Shown: piece after piece, positions 33,983 through 37,408 of the stretch
Layout: every line of letters begins with the position of its first letter
How positions within the stretch are numbered: the stretch's first letter is position 1
Source of the DNA: Methylomonas sp.
GTDB lineage: Bacteria > Pseudomonadota > Gammaproteobacteria > Methylococcales > Methylomonadaceae
Assembly (NCBI RefSeq): GCF_023228165.1
Contig: NZ_JALOBS010000040.1
Coordinates: 1-37,408, forward strand
DNA: 37,408 nucleotides
Direction of reading: 5' to 3'
Made by a program: the position numbers and the translations under genes
Notes under the pieces: generated by a model
What the model saw: only the letters and a program-made list of their open reading frames with translations
What the model was told of the DNA's origin: nothing
The model's database searches: none

Positions 33983-34756
33983 ATGGCTACCACGACAGAA
34001 CACGTTAGCTTAAGTACCGAAACCCCCAAATCATTGCCTTGGTATTTGATCGACCTACCCAAATATTTAAAGGGCTTTGGCCTATTAACCGTTATCTACG
34101 TTAGCTTGCGCTTGTATCAGGGCGCCTTTGCCGTAGCGCACGGTTTGGATTCCAGCGAACCTGCCTTCGAGCAATATTGGATGCGGCTGTTTTATATTGA
34201 ACTGGCGGTTATCGCTGCCGTCGCCAGCGGCATTTGGGGTTACTTATGGACCACGCGCGACCGGAATTTGGATCAACTGGAACCCAAGGAAGAAATTCGC
34301 CGCTATTTCACGTTGACGATGTGGATCAGCATTTACACCTTCGCCGTCTATTGGGCGGGTAGTTATTTTGCCGAACAGGACAACTCCTGGCATCAGGTGG
34401 CAATCCGCGATACGCCATTTACCGCCAATCACATCATCGAGTTTTACTTTAACTTCCCGCTGTATGTGATCCTGGGCGGTTGTGCCTGGCTGTATGCCAG
34501 AACTCGCCTGCCATTGTATGCCAAAGGCATCTCGCTGCCGTTGACCCTGGCGGTGTTTGGACCGTTCATGATTTTGGTCAGTGTCGGCTTTAACGAATGG
34601 GGGCATACCTTCTGGTTTAGAGAGGAATTCTTCGCCGCGCCAATTCATTGGGGATTTGTGATCGGCGTTTGGTTCGCCTTGGGCGTCGGCGGCATTTTGT
34701 TGCAAGGGGTTACTCGGTTGATTGAACTGCTGGATAAAATCGAAGACGCCGACTAA
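33983..34756 (+). CDS. pxmC: PxmC, divergent copper monooxygenase subunit C
   Basis: PxmC is the membrane subunit C, 257 residues with five to six TM helices. The family motif DNSWHQVAIRDTPFTANH provides D133, H137 and H150, spaced as the Asp156/His160/His173 copper ligands of Methylococcus PmoC. FNEWGHTFWFREEFFAAPIH provides N204, H208 and H222, spaced as the CuD ligands Asn227/His231/His245. Both sites are intact, so the enzyme should be catalytically competent. CAGGAG precedes the ATG by 7 bases. It is the last pxm gene and is followed 7 bases later by the MFS start. Confidence 0.94.
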   Translation: MATTTEHVSLSTETPKSLPWYLIDLPKYLKGFGLLTVIYVSLRLYQGAFAVAHGLDSSEPAFEQYWMRLFYIELAVIAAVASGIWGYLWTTRDRNLDQLEPKEEIRRYFTLTMWISIYTFAVYWAGSYFAEQDNSWHQVAIRDTPFTANHIIEFYFNFPLYVILGGCAWLYARTRLPLYAKGISLPLTLAVFGPFMILVSVGFNEWGHTFWFREEFFAAPIHWGFVIGVWFALGVGGILLQGVTRLIELLDKIEDAD

Positions 34757-34763
34757 GTCCATC

Positions 34764-35993
34764 ATGAGTGTTTCCATGATACTTAGCGCACCCCGCCGTG
34801 TGAATTATGCCTGGATCGTATTGGCGGTGACCTTCCTGTGTTTGTTTGTCGCCGCCGCGCTCCGTGGTTTGCCCGGCATCTTGATGCTGGGACTGGAACA
34901 GGAATTCGGTTGGAGCCGGCCAGCGATCAGCGGTGCGGTATCGGTCAATTTACTGGTGTTTGGGTTTTCCGGACCATGGCTGGGTCGATGGATGGATATC
35001 TACGGTCCGAAGCGGGTTTGCGTCATCAGCATTGCGCTATTAGCCCTGGCCGCCGGTGCTTGTGCGTTGATGGACCAACTCTGGCAGTTCTATTGTCTAT
35101 GGGGCTTGATCGCCGGGATAGGTTCCGGCGGTACGTCCATTGTGCTCGGTTCGGCATTGGTAAACCGCTGGTTTCGGGAAAGACGCGGCTTGGCGCTAGG
35201 CGTCCTGGGTGCCGCTTTTTCTTCCGGACAGCTGATCTTTACGCCGTTGGCGATGCAGATCAACACCGATTTCGGCTGGCGGCCGGCGCTGCTGATTTTA
35301 GCGGGTCTGTTGGGGATACTCGTGTTGCCGCTGGCTGTATGGTTATTGGCGGACGAACCCGGCCAAAAAGGCCTAAGTGCTTCGGGTGCTCAAGCCATAG
35401 AACATTCCAAACTGTCGGATGACGTGAGTGCCATGCGTGATGTCGTCGTTCGAAGCCCGTTTTGGCTGCTTGCCATAAGCTTTGCGATCTGCGGCTTTAC
35501 GACGTCCGGTCTATTTCAAACCCATCTGATACCGCATGGTATCGAGCACGGCTTTACCGAAATGACCATGGCGATGTCACTAGGATTGATGGGCGCGACC
35601 GACATTGTTGGAACCCTATTCTCCGGCTGGCTGTGCGATCGTTTCAACCATCGCAAACTGCTGGCTTTTTATTACGCGCTACGCGGCCTGTCATTGATCG
35701 GCTTGCCTTATGTTGAATCCACCGAGCAGTTGATGCTGTTTTCAGTGATTTACGGCTTGAACTGGCTGTCCACGGTGCCGGTGACGTCGACCTTAACCGC
35801 CGACTTGTTCGGCAGGCGCAATGTTGGCGTGGTGTTTGGCTGGATTTGCTGTGCGCATCAAATCGGCGCGGCCGCTGCCGCCTATCTTGCAGGTTATCTA
35901 CATAGCCTATTCAGTAATTACAACCTGGCTTTTATTTGCTCGGGCGCATTTGCATTATTAGCGATGCTGATTGTCACAAGAATTCGCGAATAA
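34764..35993 (+). CDS. MFS transporter, OFA/monocarboxylate-like
   Basis: This 12-TM major facilitator of about 409 residues resembles oxalate/formate antiporter and monocarboxylate-type carriers. Features include FGWSRPAISGAVSVNLLVFG, motif A-like GRWMDIYGPKRV, GIGSGGTSIVLGSALVNRWF, FSSGQLIFTPLAMQI and a second half with GWLCDRFNHRKLL. The substrate cannot be fixed; small carboxylates are a reasonable guess. Start ATG at 34764 (or 34776) comes 7 bases after pxmC, so it is probably in the pxm transcript. No terminator is evident between them or after the gene. Confidence 0.85.
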   Translation: MSVSMILSAPRRVNYAWIVLAVTFLCLFVAAALRGLPGILMLGLEQEFGWSRPAISGAVSVNLLVFGFSGPWLGRWMDIYGPKRVCVISIALLALAAGACALMDQLWQFYCLWGLIAGIGSGGTSIVLGSALVNRWFRERRGLALGVLGAAFSSGQLIFTPLAMQINTDFGWRPALLILAGLLGILVLPLAVWLLADEPGQKGLSASGAQAIEHSKLSDDVSAMRDVVVRSPFWLLAISFAICGFTTSGLFQTHLIPHGIEHGFTEMTMAMSLGLMGATDIVGTLFSGWLCDRFNHRKLLAFYYALRGLSLIGLPYVESTEQLMLFSVIYGLNWLSTVPVTSTLTADLFGRRNVGVVFGWICCAHQIGAAAAAYLAGYLHSLFSNYNLAFICSGAFALLAMLIVTRIRE

Positions 35994-36102
35994 TCCGCTA
36001 TTGAATTACATACGCGAGCAAAACAGGCTAACTTTTTGTATATTCAACGCTCGAACCCTATGAACTTAACGCACCGTTAGCAATATGTGTAACAGTTACT
36101 GA

Positions 36103-36258
36103 TCAACGTTTGACGTTTGGATTGCCCGAGCCCAGTCCACACACTTTATGCCCGATGATGTGGCTGAATTGGAAGCCGTACTTTGGGAGACTCTCACACA
36201 GGAATCAACACCTGCCATTTGGCGTATTGGCAAGGCTTCAACACAGGAGGATACTTAG
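36103..36258 (+). pseudogene. Possible C-terminal remnant of a protein
   Basis: A frame open from 36103 to TAG at 36256-36258 gives about 51 residues that look coding: VWIARAQSTHFMPDDVAELE, LWETLTQESTPAIWRIGKAS. There is no start in front (a TGA precedes it); an internal ATG at 36148 gives only 36 residues. It may be a decayed gene end or a small unrecognised ORF. The rest of the 35994-36289 gap holds nothing recognisable. Confidence 0.3.
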
Positions 36259-36289
36259 AGATACCCTTTACCAAATATAAGGAATGATC

Positions 36290-37231
36290 ATGACCACAAC
36301 AATAAAACTTAAATGGCTGTTAGCGCTGGTGATGGTTTTTGGCGGATTTACCCTTTATAAATTATTTGAGGGGCTAGCTCATAATCCTGCATACCAAGAA
36401 TATGAATGGGTATTCAAAATCATTTCTGAGTTTGGTTTATTTATATCAGTGATCGTTTCAGCCGGTTATTTTCATCATTGGTTTATCTCGGCTGAAGAAC
36501 ATAAAGAAGCAGAAATACGTTTACGCGATACGCTGGGACAATATGTCGATAGCGTTTTAATAAATTCCGTTAAAAGGGGATTCTTGGGAATTACCAATAA
36601 AGAATTCGATTTTAGCCAGATTATGCAAGGACTAAAGCCGGGGGATTATGTCTATTGGCTGATAACCTTCGATCCTCGTTTCAAGAATAAATCACGGGAA
36701 CTGGAAAATGCAATAAAAACCGGCGTACATTTCAGAATGCTAATTTTAAAATCTGATAGCAGAAGTGGTGAGTTACGCGCCCAGGAAACCAATGGCTTTA
36801 ATCCGCAAGAATTCAATGAATATTCCAAATTATTCAAAGTCTCGCTGGAAGATGTGATCAGCCGCATCAACGACACCGTAACAGGTTCTCTGGGTGTTTT
36901 CGTCTACGACGGCCTGCCAAGCCTACCGCTGTTTATTATTATCCGTAAGGAATCCAGAAAAGTGGAAGTATTTAACAGTTTTTACCTGACAGAGCCGGTA
37001 TCAAAAATGCCTTATCTTCATTGGGAAACCGAGATAAAACTTGGGACTCAGGAACTCTTCGAATCTGATCACTGGAATATGTCTGAGCTGTTTCTTACTT
37101 ATTTTAAGATGCGTTGGGAAATGGAAAAAGACAAGTTATATCCAAGCACCCAGGAAGATGAAATTAAGGACTTCATCTATGCTCCTGCAGCAGCTAAACA
37201 AAAATGCACTGAACTGGTTACTTTCAATTAA
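36290..37231 (+). CDS. Membrane-anchored protein of unknown function
   Basis: I do not recognise the family with confidence. The 313 residues have two N-terminal TM helices (about residues 8-24 and 42-62) and then a helical linker (EEHKEAEIRLRDTLGQYVDS). A cytoplasmic domain of about 200 residues follows, with alternating strands and helices (DYVYWLITFDPRFKNKSREL, VHFRMLILKSDSRSGEL, GVFVYDGLPSLPLFIIIRKE). It weakly recalls phospholipase D-like or Rossmann-like effector/sensor domains, but no HKD motif is seen. The gene is AT-richer than its neighbours, suggesting acquisition by transfer. ATG at 36290 has AAGGA 8 bases upstream and is preferred to ATG at 36284. Confidence 0.7.
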   Translation: MTTTIKLKWLLALVMVFGGFTLYKLFEGLAHNPAYQEYEWVFKIISEFGLFISVIVSAGYFHHWFISAEEHKEAEIRLRDTLGQYVDSVLINSVKRGFLGITNKEFDFSQIMQGLKPGDYVYWLITFDPRFKNKSRELENAIKTGVHFRMLILKSDSRSGELRAQETNGFNPQEFNEYSKLFKVSLEDVISRINDTVTGSLGVFVYDGLPSLPLFIIIRKESRKVEVFNSFYLTEPVSKMPYLHWETEIKLGTQELFESDHWNMSELFLTYFKMRWEMEKDKLYPSTQEDEIKDFIYAPAAAKQKCTELVTFN

Positions 37232-37278
37232 CCGCGCTTAAACATTTACCGGTGCATGATTTACCGCACCAAATCTGC

Positions 37279-37321
37279 AAACTAATGGGGTCAAATAAAC
37301 TAATGTAAACTAATGGGGTCA
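37279..37321. repeat. Direct repeats of the REP/RAYT-associated type
   Basis: AAACTAATGGGGTCA occurs at 37279-37293 and again at 37307-37321, with a partial copy AAACTAATG at 37297-37305. The second copy continues GGCCTTACAATTGACATTCA. Sequence of the form GGGGTCAGG...AATTGACAT is often found next to IS200-like REP-associated tyrosine transposase genes. Such a gene may start past the window end. Confidence 0.45.
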
Positions 37322-37408
37322 GGCCTTACAATTGACATTCATGGTTTATTACCATACTCTGCAGTGAACTCAATTCAGATGGATTTTTTTGGTGGCGAGA
37401 CCTTTACG

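Noticed and set aside
33535..34062. Minus-strand ORF of 175 codons opposite the pxmB-pxmC junction
   Set aside because: It is antisense to conserved pxmB and has no recognisable motif or ribosome site.
31963..34756. Canonical pmoCAB or amoCAB operon
   Set aside because: The gene order is A-B-C and all three proteins are clearly diverged from canonical PmoA, PmoB and PmoC, so pxmABC is the better call.
34244..34777. Minus-strand ORF of 177 codons opposite pxmC
   Set aside because: pxmC on the other strand is a clear conserved gene; this frame has low complexity and no family features.
1..37408. CRISPR array
   Set aside because: No regularly spaced repeats of 24-40 bases were seen; the only short tandem repeats are at the two edges and fit mobile elements.

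Overview
The window reads as chromosomal DNA of a gammaproteobacterial methanotroph of the Methylococcales, most like Methylomonas. The strongest evidence is a complete pxmABC operon, the sequence-divergent particulate methane monooxygenase family in A-B-C order. Supporting signs are the csrA-tRNA cluster, BaeSR, CpdA/RppH and ArgA/ArgH/ArgG proteins of gammaproteobacterial type, and intermediate GC content. No rRNA or CRISPR array was seen.

Layout. 1-987: a fatty acid desaturase gene (minus strand) that loses its C-terminus where a probable mobile-element end enters from the left edge. 1067-1641: a minus-strand csrA, tRNA-Ser(GCT), tRNA-Arg(ACG), tRNA-Asn(GTT), terminator unit. 1803-7874: housekeeping genes (RbgA/YlqF GTPase, nadA, a DUF2780 lipoprotein, aspS, an FmdB zinc ribbon protein, pyrC). 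8143-10798: a three-gene set (ArnT-like glycosyltransferase, polyprenyl-phosphate sugar synthase, LAB_N protein) that looks like a lipid A or envelope glycan modification pathway. 11080-12077: two tandem related secreted DUF4124 proteins. 12136-21705: arginine biosynthesis genes (argH, argA, argG) interleaved with cpdA, rppH, a HAD phosphatase, a TusA-like protein, cysG, a small cytochrome c and a two-TM unknown. 21784-23043: waaA (Kdo transferase), followed by about 650 bases with at most one tiny ORF.

23692-26843: an envelope-stress module of a DUF6515 secreted protein, a Spy/CpxP-like periplasmic protein and a BaeS/BaeR two-component pair. 26955-29179: polyphosphate glucokinase followed by a FetA/FetB-type ABC exporter. 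29689-31712: a secreted royal-jelly/yellow-family protein convergent with a LysR regulator, whose promoter faces pxmA. 31963-34756: pxmA, pxmB and pxmC with strong ribosome binding sites and conserved copper ligands. An MFS transporter starts 7 bases after pxmC and is probably co-transcribed. 36290-37231: an AT-richer, membrane-anchored unknown protein preceded by a short coding remnant. The last ~130 bases carry direct repeats resembling sequence found beside REP-associated (IS200-like) transposase genes.

The pxm locus is the most interesting part. The pxmABC family itself is described in the literature. What deserves attention is the local combination: LysR regulator and secreted beta-propeller protein on one side, carboxylate-type MFS transporter on the other. 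This could be a regulated functional unit for a non-canonical copper monooxygenase whose substrate and role are still debated.
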